Source: Endomychus coccineus
Taxonomy: Eukaryota; Arthropoda; Insecta; Coleoptera; Endomychidae
Reading direction: 5' to 3'
Assembly: GCA_958510875.1 (NCBI GenBank)
Contig: OY294067.1
Coordinates: 140,326,346-140,390,345 of the forward strand
DNA: 64,000 nucleotides
A program made the position numbers and the translations under genes. Below are positions 42,003 to 53,450 of this stretch, in pieces. The stretch's first letter is position 1; the number at the start of each line of letters is the position of its first letter. Under the pieces are notes generated by a model. The model was not told where the DNA came from. It saw only the letters and a program-made list of their open reading frames with translations, and ran no database searches.

Positions 42003-44066
42003 TTATTCGCTATTATTTGTGATTATATTATGAACAACATCCCTATTCAGGTCTAGCAAATACCTTTTGAAAATTCTTTTCACAATGTTTACATTATTTA
42101 TTTTCCGTATATACATCTTATATATTTCAGGTAGATAGTTGAATATTTTACTGCTGAGGTAATTATATGTGTGTTGTCCAATGTTTTTTTTTGTTACAGT
42201 GACTTGTACGTTGCCCTTAGATTTATTTCGGGTGTTGTAGTTATGTTCGAGATTTCGAAGGATTTTTTTATTTTTGTAAATAAATAATATAATGTTGTAC
42301 ATGTATAGTTGTCTTATATCGAGTACTAGTGAATCCCTGAAAATAGAGTTTGATGGATAATCTCTTTTTTTGTAATACATTATTCTGAGTATTTTTTTTT
42401 GCAATACTTCCATTTTTTTTATGTGAGTGTCAAGTAAACCACCCCAACTGAGAATGGCATATTGCAGGCGAGATTGTACTAAGGCGTGGTAAATCGTTTT
42501 AAGGTGAGTTGTATCGAGGATTGATCTCAGATATTTGAATTTATATAACATATACCTGAGAGTTTTCGAAACGTTGCTAACATGTATATCCCATCTAAGG
42601 TGGGGATCTATCGTGATACCTAGATATTTGATGTGGCTTACTCTGGTAATTTTCATGATTTTTCCGTGATTGTTAATCTTTAATTCATCAAAATTCGGCA
42701 ACTGGTTTCCGTAGCTTGCGAATGGCAAGAAGTGCGTTTTCTCGAAATTGATTGTTAGTGATTTGTGATCAAACCAGTCTTTAAGTATGTTAATTTGATC
42801 CTCCACTGTTGATTTCAGTTTTTCCCAGTTTTCGGCTGTAAAGAGTATGGCCGTGTCATCAGCAAAGCTAATGATAAAACCACCACACGTCAGGGTAAGT
42901 AAGCTGTTTATATATAAGGAAAATAGCAGAGGACCAATTACGGTGACTTGTGGTATCCCAAAACTAATTTCTGCTTCTGTGCTGAGAACATTGTTAATTT
43001 TTACAGCCTGCTTTCTGCCAGTCAGGTAGCTTTTTAATAGCTCTTGAGAATTACCTCTTATACCTGCGCAACTTAGTGTCTCCAATAACTGAGTGTGGTC
43101 AACAGTATCGAAGGCCTTCGTTAGGTCTAGGAATACACATATTGCTGGCAACCTATTGTCTATGTGTTTATATATTTCGCTTGTGAGAGCAGCTATCGCG
43201 TCGTTTGTTGATAAACCTTTCCTGAATCCGTATTGCTTGTTAGATATCAGATTGTATCTGTCAATGAATGTCATCAATCTGGATTTGATTATTTTCTCAA
43301 ATATTTTGTTGAAGTTTGTCAACAACGAGATTGGTCTGTAATTATTGACTAGTTCAGGATCTCCTTTTTTCAGAATAGGTGTGACTATGGATTTCTTGAA
43401 CGAATTCGGATATTGGCATGTTTGGAATATATTATTTATCAGAAACGTTAATAGGGGTGTTATTTCTTCAGATATTTCCTTGAGATGCTCAGCTCTGATA
43501 CCGTCAAATCCAGGGGATTTTTTGTATTTGAGAGAATGAATTACATCGGAAATTTCTTTTTCATTTACTGGGTTGAGGAAGAACGAGGTCACGTTGGTAG
43601 TTTCTTTGGGAATTGTAGTGGGAGGTTTGATTATTTTCTCAGCGTAATTTTTTCCTATATTCGCAAAGAATTTATTGAATAAGTTTGCCTTTTTTAAGTC
43701 GTCTTTTGTTTTTGTTCCGTCCTCACATAATATTTCTCTTATTGAGGTATCTTTCTCAGGGGTGTTTATCTCATTCACGATTTTCCATAGTTGTTTTGAA
43801 CTATTTTCACTATTTATAATTTTATTTTGGTAATATTTTTGTTTAGTAATTTTTATCAGTCTATTTGTATGAGCTCTGTAATCTAGATAGTTTGTTTTTA
43901 TCAGTATATTTTGAGGGTCTTCTTTGTACTCGCGATATAATACGTTTTTATGATTTATGGATATTACAAGCCCCTCAGTAATCCATTTTTTTCTTTTGTG
44001 ATCGATGTTTCTCAATTTTACCGTATTTGTATTATGTTTTATCATGCCACTTATTGTTTCGGTCAA
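42003..44066 (-). CDS. Non-LTR retrotransposon ORF2, reverse transcriptase part
   Basis: A 687-codon open frame. A linker region comes first (KRKKWITEGLVISINHKN), then the RT: LKYKKSPGFDGIRAEHLKEI, FKKSIVTPILKKGDPE, NYRPISLLTNFNKIFEK, KQYGFRKGLSTNDAI, CVFLDLTKAFDTVDHTQL (first Asp), SFGIPQVTVIGPLLFSLYIN, and the catalytic SFADDTAILF with the two Asp at 42855-42860. KYLGITIDPHLRWDIHVS and the thumb follow, then a C-terminal helical region with YNTRNKSKGN. All catalytic acids are present. The Gly of the usual PQG motif is Val here (42944-42946). The ATG at 44066 is probably not the native start, since the frame joins the endonuclease upstream by a one-base shift. Confidence 0.85.
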   Translation of the reverse strand: MTETISGMIKHNTNTVKLRNIDHKRKKWITEGLVISINHKNVLYREYKEDPQNILIKTNYLDYRAHTNRLIKITKQKYYQNKIINSENSSKQLWKIVNEINTPEKDTSIREILCEDGTKTKDDLKKANLFNKFFANIGKNYAEKIIKPPTTIPKETTNVTSFFLNPVNEKEISDVIHSLKYKKSPGFDGIRAEHLKEISEEITPLLTFLINNIFQTCQYPNSFKKSIVTPILKKGDPELVNNYRPISLLTNFNKIFEKIIKSRLMTFIDRYNLISNKQYGFRKGLSTNDAIAALTSEIYKHIDNRLPAICVFLDLTKAFDTVDHTQLLETLSCAGIRGNSQELLKSYLTGRKQAVKINNVLSTEAEISFGIPQVTVIGPLLFSLYINSLLTLTCGGFIISFADDTAILFTAENWEKLKSTVEDQINILKDWFDHKSLTINFEKTHFLPFASYGNQLPNFDELKINNHGKIMKITRVSHIKYLGITIDPHLRWDIHVSNVSKTLRYMLYKFKYLRSILDTTHLKTIYHALVQSRLQYAILSWGGLLDTHIKKMEVLQKKILRIMYYKKRDYPSNSIFRDSLVLDIRQLYMYNIILFIYKNKKILRNLEHNYNTRNKSKGNVQVTVTKKNIGQHTYNYLSSKIFNYLPEIYKMYIRKINNVNIVKRIFKRYLLDLNRDVVHNIITNNSE

Positions 44067-44973
44067 GTAATTCGCCTGATCTTCCGTTTTTTTTTAGATT
44101 ATTATAATATAATGACCAATTATGTTCTCTGATATTTTGTCTGAGAGATTCGTAATTTATATAACTTTTTGTTTTGCTATTTTTGTTTGATTGTATTTCT
44201 TGTTCAAATGGGATTCCTAGTATGATGCATTTGTGATCTGTTATTCCTGTTTCAAAAATTGCCGAGATGCATGTGTCATGTATATATTTTCGTGTTTTTA
44301 AGAATATATGATCAATGCATGTTCTCGATTCGCCCTGTACCCTAGTACATTTATTGATCATGGATATGAAATTATACTCACTCATATTGTTAAGGTAATT
44401 TGACACTACATCTGTTTCATTTAGTATATCTATATTTATGTCACCTATGATAATATGATGGTCTGTATTTATTTTTTTTGTTTGTTCTAGGTAATCTTCA
44501 AGATGTATGACAAATTTTTCTGCCTTTGTAGATGGGGACCTGTACAACGTGGTTATCAGAAATGTTTTTTCTCCAAGGGTTAATTCAATCTCTATGGCTT
44601 TGCTTTCATCTATATACACTACTTTATGATTGTATTGTATTTGATCTTTAATAAATACAACAACGCCATCATTTTTATTATACCTACCTTCGCTATATAA
44701 CATTTGATAACCGTTAAGATTGAAAATATCTGTACAATCAGAGATATCGAAGGTTTCTGTTAAAATAATCAAGTCAAAGTCTACTGTTAATTGATCTAGC
44801 GTTATTTTGAGTTCATCAAAATTTTTCCTTATACTTCTTATGTTCTGGTGAAAAATTTTCAAAAGATGTTTGCTTTTCGTTTTATAAACCATGGTGTTGT
44901 TTAGGTCCATCAAATTGTAAAACTCTACTGTGTTTACTGGATTATAATTACAATGTGTCATAAGTTCTTCCAT
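44032..44973 (-). CDS. Non-LTR retrotransposon ORF2, APE-type endonuclease part
   Basis: A 313-codon frame with the apurinic-endonuclease-like signature: FHQNIRSIRKNFDELK (Asn), DLIILTETF (metal-binding Glu), TTLYRSPS (YR), HHIIIGDINIDIL (Asp and Asn), CIDHIFLK, and GITDHKCIIL (the final Asp-His pair). These are the residues expected for a working nicking enzyme that starts target-primed reverse transcription. The frame runs out in WHDKT after the A9 run. In the alternative frame the protein continues smoothly into RT, so ORF2 is one protein broken by a one-base change. It starts at an ATG about 330 bases after the end of ORF1. Confidence 0.85.
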   Translation of the reverse strand: MEELMTHCNYNPVNTVEFYNLMDLNNTMVYKTKSKHLLKIFHQNIRSIRKNFDELKITLDQLTVDFDLIILTETFDISDCTDIFNLNGYQMLYSEGRYNKNDGVVVFIKDQIQYNHKVVYIDESKAIEIELTLGEKTFLITTLYRSPSTKAEKFVIHLEDYLEQTKKINTDHHIIIGDINIDILNETDVVSNYLNNMSEYNFISMINKCTRVQGESRTCIDHIFLKTRKYIHDTCISAIFETGITDHKCIILGIPFEQEIQSNKNSKTKSYINYESLRQNIREHNWSLYYNNLKKNGRSGELLDRNNKWHDKT

Positions 44974-45303
44974 AGTTATATGTAATTTGGGTGAGTGAGT
45001 TATTTAATATAAAAGTAGAATTAAGATTGGTTAGTTTCAGCTTAGTTTAAAATCGAGTTACATTCAGCTTAAAATTAAGATGAGGAGACTTAAAATGAGT
45101 TCGATTAGAATGATATTGAATGATCACCTGCCATGTTAAATGTGACAGATAATGAGAATTTTATATCAACATACAATATTAAATTTCTAAGCTTACAGTT
45201 TTTATTTTTGGTGCTCACTATCAACCTCCTCTTATTTTCTTAGTTAATGGTGTAGTTAACTTTTCAGTTGTTTTCAGTTTTCCATTAGAGCTTGAATTAC
45301 TTC

Positions 45304-46097
45304 TCAATTTCTTCGTAATTGGGTTAGTAACTGTAATAAACTTCTCGTTTTTCTCTTTTTTCCTGGTTCCGATATTATATTTTCTTCTCTGTAATTATCC
45401 TCGTCCACTGTATATCTGATATTTTGAGTGTCTAAACCACTTGTTGATTTTGTCGTATCTACAATATCTTCTTCTATGTCTTCACTATCTTCCAATTTAT
45501 ACAACTCTTCTGGTGTATATATTTCACCATTTATGTACAACTTATTAAACTTTATATGTGCATTTAAATTTTTTTCCCTTGATAATTTCAGATGTTTTCT
45601 AAGAATTTTGTGTTTTGTCTTTCTTCATACGTGAGATCTTGTGAGATGAAAATATTTGTACCTTTCAGTTTCTTGCAGTTTTTTAATATTTTCAGTTTCA
45701 ATAGAAATGAAGTAAGTTCAACTAAAATTGGTTTATTATTAATATTATTTTTACCAATTTCATACACATTATTTATGACATCAATATTTATCCCAATATC
45801 AAGCAGGACATTTAATTTTTCAATTACAAAATCGACGATACTTTTTTGAGCATACTCTTCTTTCTTGATACCAAATATGATTATATTATTTTTTCTTGCT
45901 CTTTGCTCGAAAGATTTCAATTTATTTCTCAGTGTCTTGTTTTCTTGTTCAATTTTTTGTAGTTTAGTATTTGTTTCTTCTATTTTGTTTATCAGATTTT
46001 GTTCTAGATTGATTATTAAGTCTTTTAATTCATTATTTTGTTGACTTAATATTTCAAAATTCTCGTTCGTAAGGTTATTAGCAATTTCAGACATCAT
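45304..46097 (-). pseudogene. Non-LTR retrotransposon ORF1 (RNA-binding chaperone type)
   Basis: The open part (46097-45588, 169 codons) begins MMSEIANNLTNENF, has a long coiled coil (about residues 15-70, QNNELKDLIINLEQNLINK), then ARKNNIIIFGIKKEEY, the start of an RRM-like domain as in L1/CR1-type ORF1 proteins, and KPILVELTSFLLKLKILKN. A one-base shift near 45600 moves to a frame continuing RKHLKLSREKN and an acidic, then basic tail (KKRKTRSLLQLLTQLRRN) ending at 45304. No zinc knuckle is seen. It likely bound the element RNA and trimerised through the coiled coil. Confidence 0.7.
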
Positions 46098-46320
46098 AGT
46101 CTTATTTCATATATGTGTGGAATTTATCATGTGTTTATATTTACCGACAAAAACTATACAGATGTTTGCTATGTTTCCTGATATCAATCGTTAGTCAGTC
46201 ACATTGTAGAATTCACTAAATTTCCAATTGTTCATCTAATTACACTGGATAACATTCACGTATATGTTCTTCAAAATTTGTACAGTTTTAATCAGTTTTT
46301 TCTTACCTACACAATGATAG

Positions 46321-48269
46321 GAAATTGAACTTTAATAACAGAAGTTTAAGTACATATCTTAAACAATTTTTGTGGAGCACATCTGAACACGTATTGATGA
46401 ACGAATCGATTCTCAGATTCCTGTTTCTTTGAATTGAAGATAAGCATTATCTAAGTACTCACTATTGAAAATGATGTGATTATCATTGATTTTTGAAAAT
46501 TTTGTTATTATTCTTAAACTTTATAGTCGTAATAAGTATATTTTCTTATTTTTCCTTCTGATTGGCGAAGGTGTTCATCACCTTTGAGAACGTTTTCAAT
46601 AAATGGACGGTGTAGAATCCATAATCTTCTTCAATTTTCTTATAAAAAGCCATGATTCTTATGATGAATATTGGTGTTGAGCGTAACTATGACGACATAA
46701 GCTTATATTTTCTCGGTCAGAAATAAAATAAATGTATGTACACCGGTGAGATGAGAACTTCTTATCCCACTCATTCTGCGCGTGATAAGGAGTTTATTAC
46801 CGCACGCGTTTTTCCTACCTCTCACTGCTTTTCAATCAATCGAAGTAGATCTATGAAAAAAGAGCAGCATTTGTAACCAATGCTTCAAACCATCATGTCA
46901 ATTATTGGTTCAAGATTCTGGTTTTCCCAGTATAGCATGACAAATTTTAAACTATAATAACAGTCCATTGTAATCAGCGAAGATAAAAATTTGTATTTTT
47001 GATAATTCTCTATTATCCTACTTTCGCATGCGTGCTTTAATAAAGCTCACATCCCATTTTTATGGTAAATAACAATTACCTACATGAAGTGAATGCCGAA
47101 TCCATATAACAGTTTCTATGTCATAACTCACCTATTTACTTGTTGTAAATGTTAAAGTAATCATATGTTAAAAGTTTTTATAACCGCATCAGTTGACTCT
47201 CAGAATGACGTGATATTATCTATAGTTCCGAAGAAAATTTTCTCAGTTTTGTACTAAATTCATCTTATGACCGTAACAAACGTGATATGGAGATCTCAGA
47301 CTAATTTTACGGTGACCCAAGGCAAGTTGCCCTATGATATTTTCGATAGTGACCTTCTACCATATATGATGCCAATCATGCGTTCATAATAAGTTAATAA
47401 TATGAAAAACGTTTAATTCTATTATACTTAATTGCTTGACGCAAAGCGAATGAATTTTGTAAAACACACGCTAATTGTCTACCCATAACTAAGCTAAGCT
47501 AGCACGTTTCAGACACATTGGCACCTATGAACTTACGTCCATTCTCCCTGTTTATGTCATAATTCGTGTCGTTAGCGGATATTTTAGCATTCCCGCAAAA
47601 TGAAATTATTGAGAATTTGAGATGAAATATTTAAAACGGTTCCTACGAAGAATGCACACCTCTCCATAAGAAGAATATTGTTTGAAATCCATTTGGAAAG
47701 TTTTGATCGCTCTTGAAATTCGATAGATAATTAGTCTTCAAATTTGCAGTTCAAAGGATCGTCGTATGTAACACTATATTGACGCTACATGCGACAAATC
47801 ATGTATCTGTCGAGATTCTAAGGACTATCGATAAAAACTGTATCATGCTTATTTCGAGCAATAAAAAATTAAAGAAATAACTTCCTAAATTCTGCTCTTT
47901 TGTAAAGTGACCATGCTTTTGGCGGGACAGTACCGTTTTTCCAATGCCCGTGATATGTTCATATTGTCTCGCATCTGTGTGATTCACATGCATTTGATAG
48001 ATAAATATTAGTTGAGCTATTCTATACTATGGCAATTTACATGATAGGATACATTACTTGATTGACCTGGATTTTTTCACAAATTAAAGATTCACTTCTG
48101 GTCAACATTATTGTGAACACTGAACAGTGAATAGGAGGTGAATTAATTTTATCATTAAATGTGATCTATTATTTAGACGCTACTAAATGTTGAAACCCTT
48201 GAATACTACGAAGCAAATCTTACATAGACTTGTATATATATTTATAATCCAGTTTCTCGAAATAATCCA

Positions 48270-48273
<4 letters not shown>
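46321..48273. other. No recognisable feature
   Basis: AT-rich non-coding sequence. A few short inverted words (for example around 46740-46770) but no element I can define. Confidence 0.5.

Positions 48274-48336
<63 letters not shown>
48274..48336. repeat. (TA)n microsatellite, 63 bp
   Basis: About 31 uninterrupted TA units, immediately before the R4-like fragment. Confidence 0.95.
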
Positions 48337-48340
<4 letters not shown>

Positions 48341-48605
48341 GACGAGTCTTGACAGAGTTGGTAACATTCAAGAGGGGAGTTTTCCAAGGAGACTCCTTGA
48401 GTCCCCTCTTGTTCAATATCTCACTGCTGCCACTCTCCATTGCTTTAAGACGGACTCATGGATATTACTCTGGACCACCGAACGACCGGAGGCATCAGAT
48501 CACCCATTTATTTTACGTGGATGATTTGAAACTTTATGCCTCTGGGGAGAAGAACCTCCATCAATCTCTCAATGTCTTAATAAAGGCAAAGCGGAGAACT
48601 CTTTT
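48337..48605 (+). pseudogene. R4-like non-LTR fragment carrying the catalytic RT box
   Basis: An open frame from the microsatellite through TRRVLTELVTFKRGVFQGDS, SPLLFNISLLPLSIALRRTH, and ITHLFYVDDLKLYASGEKN, with the catalytic YVDD near 48520. It shares a nearly identical 30-odd bases (ACGACGAGTCTTGACAGAG onward) with 20930-20968 and then continues exactly where the 20-kb copy breaks, so the two are complementary remains of one family. It ends at about 48605 against a Crypton fragment on the other strand. Confidence 0.75.
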
Positions 48606-48607
48606 TC

Positions 48608-49082
48608 ATCCACAACTGTAAATTTCTTCGATAGACCAGTTTTACTTTCCGGTACGTTCACTACCATAACCGAATTCCGGCCCTCTATATCCGATATCTT
48701 CATATTCAAAAGTTCCTGAATTCTGCATCCTTCAAAATTACCTTAAGCAAAAAATAAATTTCATTAGGAGCCGTCTTTAGAAATCTGATGACATCTTTAG
48801 GAGATAAAACAGCGGACTTTTTCGGCTTATAACTCTCACTCTTTCGTTTTAAAAAAGCCTCTAGTTCATTGAACTTGATGATATCTCGTTTCTCATGTAT
48901 AGTCAACATCGATTTTAGCATTGACCAGAAATACAGTTTTAGTGGCATCTTTTGGCATAACATTTTTCCGTGTCAGCTACTCCAGATATATTTTATATTC
49001 TTTTTTGTATACGGCTTCACTTTTCGAGTTAAATAATGATTCTCTTGCTTTTTCAGCATTTTTCAAAACATCCTCCATTATA
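48608..49082 (-). pseudogene. Crypton-type tyrosine recombinase fragment
   Basis: On the minus strand it starts at an ATG near 49080 (MEDVLKNAEKARESLLFNSK, AVYKKEYKIYLE, stop). After shifts it gives WSMLKSMLTIHEKRDIIKF, NELEAFLKRKSESYKPKKSA, VLSPKDVIRFLKTAPNEIYF, then CRIQELLNMKISDIEG, which holds the catalytic Arg of tyrosine recombinases, and VNVPESKTGLSKKFTVVD. The remaining catalytic residues (HxxR and Tyr) are cut off at 48608. The N-terminal core-binding part resembles insect Crypton-derived genes. It could be a transposon remnant or a dead domesticated copy. Confidence 0.65.
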
Positions 49083-50839
49083 TTTGGGGTAGAAACACGT
49101 TTTTAACGCAAACACAGCTTGATAATGAAGTTTTGTTTGTAAACAAGTAACATAGCAACAACCTAGCAACAACAAAACTCCTATAATCAACGTTACCTGA
49201 TTCAAATATAGCGGGAAGGTAATGAATTGGTGCATTCATTCCGTCTTAAAAAATGAACAAAATTTTATTGAAATCGGTCAGAAATGAAATTATCTATGTA
49301 CCACGGGAATCAAAGAACCTCGGGCAAAAGGCCATCGGTAATTAAGGCCCTTATAATTCCCTTGATACATAAATAACTATAAAAAAGGAAATAAAACACT
49401 GTTATCATTATTTCACTATTCTACATATTTTTTTAGAAACTGAATGACTCTTGAATATGTACTTTCCCGGCCAATACCTGGACGGATATTGAGTTCTGGA
49501 GGGAAATATTTATAAGGTGGGGTGCAATAACTAAATGACATTTCATAACATTAGATACGTCAGAACTCGGTGAGCAATAATACTGTTTTACCGACCGTTT
49601 TCTGATAACTGTGACAGAACTGTCAAATGTCTCCCAGAGAGCTGATCAGTTATCTGTATCTGTTACAGATCTATTAGCCATATATCGCGACTCGGTCGGT
49701 AGAACAGTGACCTGGGTAGGTAGTTGGAACAGCGGCATTTCTTATGGATAGTTTCTAACAACAAAAACGATGTCTGGAAGTTCTCAAAGAAACAGTTCTT
49801 TTTGGGATAAGTTCAACCATTTTTCGATATTATCAGTTTGTGCTATTGGAAGAAGATCATGGCACTGTTAGTTATGAACACAACAACTTCATTGATGGTA
49901 TACAATTAACCATAAACTGTTTGAAGGTTCATGTTTCTGAAGCGGATTTTCACGCCAAATTGACATTCACAGTCAACTCTACTTCTACACTCAAACATGA
50001 TTCCGGCTAATACAAACAATACGTTAGTAGGGAAAATACTATCATATTAGAGAAACGTAATACAGGCTTTATAACCGTTTCAGCAGAGAGAGGATATTCA
50101 GTTTACTTGATAAATTGTCACAGCTCATATTATCGAGTAGAATTCAAATCACAAAGTGATGCAAACAATTTTTTTAAGTATTTTCAGCTGTTTCAACCTA
50201 CCTGGTTTTGTTCAGAACCCTACAGCATTTCATTAAAGTAATCAATGCATCTTGCATTCTTCCATCCTGTCTTATATAGCTAAACGTTATCGATATAGGA
50301 ACTTATATTATTCTACCACCACTACGAGTCAGTCTCCTAAATTAGGGTAGATTGGTGAAATCTAACGAATTTAACACATGTACTCGTATGTAGAACATTT
50401 TTGCAAAGCACGTTCCTGTATCATGAACTTGACATTTATCTAATGATCATATCTCAGCTTCAAACGATCATTGTATTCTTGAAATGATATGTAAGAAACT
50501 GATTGTTGTTCACGTTTTTGTTTTCAACAAATAATTCATTGAAAATCCCAATGAAAATCAGGTACTATTTTGTTTTATCAAATCAGAAGTATGAATGAAT
50601 TTCAACACATTGCATTGTGAATTATTTCAGATAATACAGCCCTTCAGTTTCAGCTTAGGAGAGTATCTCTGGAGGGAGTTGGATATCCGATTTTCTTTTG
50701 TCTTTATTCTAAATAATTACATACAGTCAATGTTCTTCTTGGAACATTTGGTAAACACTACAACTGTTCCGCAATCACATTTAGAATTGAAAGTAATTTG
50801 TATTATTATAAAAGGAGTGCTCCCTTAGGGACTGCAAAA
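49083..50839. other. Non-coding; part resembles 54280-54420
   Basis: No gene recognised. About 95 bases near 50127-50222 align loosely (about 70%) with 54278-54370, sharing AATCACAAA, TCAGCT and CAACCT words, so a low-copy repeat family is likely. Confidence 0.35.
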
Positions 50840-53450
50840 CTTTGAAGTGTGCCGGGTAATTCGTGACTCGAGCTGGTAGGGGACCCTCACAGGTCATGAC
50901 CCGTATGAATGGTGTCTCGTCTGAGAAGCTGTTGTCGAAGTGTCTAGAGTTGGATGAATGAGGCAATTCTTGTTACCCCGTGTTTGTTCAAGCGAATGTA
51001 ATAAGAAGGCTCAGCCGAATGCTGGGTGATCGCCTGCCTTGGCTATATCTACGGATGTATCCAAGGAACGGTAGCAACTCCTAAGGAGTAACAATCAGGC
51101 CGCTTTCAACCAAGGTGGTTCACGTGGATGGATATATAACTGTCAACCAGAGTGTACAGGTACAGTGCTCGGCGGAGTAATCATACTGGTGGAGTCCTAC
51201 AGGAGGAAACGATGGAAGTCGTAATCTCGGGTATGCTGTAATCAGTGGCCAGTAACGAAAAACCATCGTTCTCTGGTTCGGTGAATCTCCCTCATATGGA
51301 GACGAACCACAGGAGTTGTTATCAACTCCTACTCAAGTGGTGAGCCAGCCTGAAGCTGGGGAGCCTGGAGTAGGTGCAAAGAAATCCGAAAAACTTAGGC
51401 CCGGATGGCAGCAGCGGAAGCAGCTGAAACCAGAGCCAACCCCGGACAGGGGAGGCACACAGATCACAGGGCAACTGCGGCCTGCAGAGCAAATCCCCTG
51501 ATGACGGTGATCGTTGGAGGTGAATACCCTGAGGAGCAGCCATAATATAGTTCGAGCTAATCAGGAGCGCGATCATAGGCAAGGTCTATGAAATTGGGTC
51601 GTCCTGGCTAAACTGCAGAGTGCAAGGTCACGAACACGTTCGTGAAGGGTTCTGACTTCCCTAGGTGTACCTGCCGCGGCATTCAGGAAAGAAGGCAGAA
51701 CGCTCGTCCTTGGCATGACCGAATTGAGTATAAGAACCCTGACCACTCTTGGAGACAAGACCTATCTCGACATCGGCCAGGTGAGCTTTGAGTCATGAAG
51801 ACCAAATCACACACCGAAATATCATATTGTCACGATGACTCTAGTGGAATCACCTGCCTTGGTTATTGATTATGATGTCAACTCACATCATCTGATGTGA
51901 GTTGGCATCATAACCAATAATATAATATTACAAGGAAATCATAAAACTATACATATTGTTGAGTATAAGCTATACAACGAGGGACCCTGACATCACGAAC
52001 GTGGGAGCCTTGCAGCCAAGGTAGATATTGATAACACTGATATATACTAGGATTATTGATTATGGATTCATTGTATCATTATCATTATTAATAACATTTG
52101 TTATAAGTAATGTAATTGGTGGAGTAAGACATTGAGTCATTATGACGTTGAGCTCTAAAGTTCAATAAAGTGCAACCCTTTTTATAACGTGAGTGTTTCA
52201 AACTCTTTGCCCCAAAGGACCACCGATCAGCTTATGGCAAACGGTCCCCTGTCGTTAAGAGCTGATCCCACAGCATCACTGACGCCAAACATCGGAGTAG
52301 AGCTCCGCTCGAGTTCTTGTCTACATCCAACGTTGGAATTCTGAATAGAGGGAAGAATCCAACGTTTGTTAACCTTGTCTTAGACATGTTAGAGGCTAGA
52401 AGGTCTCATGGGAACTTTCTCATCATTCTCAAATTTTACATTTCATATCAGGTGCTCCGAAAAAACAGGAGAGCTGGATTGGGAAGGCCAGACCAACAAA
52501 CAAGGAGGATTACCAAGATAGCCTGCAGGACAGTCTGAAAACTTTCCCGAAGAAAATCAGCTAGCTAAATGAAATAGATGAGGAGGCGAATTTCTTGCAG
52601 AGTGCAATAACAAAGTCTAGGTATCCAAAGATAGAGTGAAGACACTTTTCAATAAAGCTGACAAGAATCAGACTGAACAGCTTGACAGGAATTGCGAAGA
52701 AACTGGAGGAGGCAGCTCAGGAGGAAAGATTCTGCAGTGGTAAAAGGCAAACGACAGCTGGACGGAATAAGATACTAGCTCGAAACTTGGAAGCTTGGCT
52801 GGGAGCCTTAAAACTTCTCCGTCTGGGAGATACACTTCATCACACGAGATGACATTGACTCACCTGATGAAAACCAGCTTTTCTGACATCAACGATCACA
52901 GGGAGCTACAGGGACGATGCTACACTAATCACTTAGTGAAATCCGGTGGAATGGGGACTCGTCCATAGTCTCGTCTCTCCGATGAGAGTCAAGTGAGCGG
53001 CTGAATTCTTCAGCCCATACAACTGGAAATCCCGAAGAGTAACTTGAAGGAGACAATCCCCAGCTGGATCAGATCACAACACTCGGAAGAGTGGCAACTA
53101 GGGGAAGGTTACAGGCAGTCGTGAGCACTGATGATACCACAAGTTAGGGAAGACTAGACTCAGTAAGTGAGGAATATTGTTAAAACCGATCAGACTTCTG
53201 ACACAGATACTAACAGGACACGGACCATTTAGTTATCTCTTCTACAAATAATTCACCCTTATGCAGGTAATGTAAACGAAAAACAAAACATCAATGCACA
53301 TCCTCTGCAGATGCGTAACACTGATTCCCCAAGGCGCAGAGCACTCTCTGTAGAGCTATGTGATACTGAGAAGACTCAGAGAACAAATAAGAAGGGCCGT
53401 TGTTATTCATCCTCAGAGGATGGTAAAACTCCATTAAAATTAGCAACGAC
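50840..53450 (+). pseudogene. LOA/R1-type non-LTR retrotransposon remnant (5' region, endonuclease edge, RT end)
   Basis: This block is visibly richer in G and C than its surroundings, in the manner of LOA/R1/I elements. Clear protein landmarks are few: LSTSNVGILNRGKNPTFVN at about 52315-52375 is the late APE-endonuclease motif of this group, and ILTGHGPFSYLF at about 53210-53245 is the C-terminal TGHG motif after RNase H. Most of the RT is deleted or scrambled between them. The first 1.4 kb would be the 5' untranslated and ORF1 region; frames there (for example 51316-51501) are open but unrecognised. Confidence 0.5.
51863..51920. repeat. Near-perfect 58-bp palindrome
   Basis: TATTGATTATGATG...ACTCACATCA meets TGATGTGAGT...CATCATAACCAATA with about three mismatches across the whole length. 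It can form a hairpin with 25 or more pairs. No target duplication is obvious. Confidence 0.75.

Larger units (their letters stand above)
41657..46320 (-). mobile_element. Nearly intact APE-type non-LTR retrotransposon (Jockey/CR1-like)
   Basis: On the minus strand the order is 5' flank, ORF1 (46097-45304), ORF2 endonuclease (44973-44032), ORF2 reverse transcriptase (44066-42003), a 3' untranslated region of about 320 bases and a terminal (ATT)n run at 41657-41682. Only two frameshifts break it, one in ORF1 near 45600 and one in a run of nine A (minus strand) at 44087-44095 between endonuclease and RT. That makes it the best preserved non-LTR element in the window. The 5' limit (46320) is an estimate. 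Confidence 0.75.

Noticed and set aside
42847..43682. Several plus-strand frames opposite the non-LTR RT
   Set aside because: They are antisense shadows of a long conserved coding frame.
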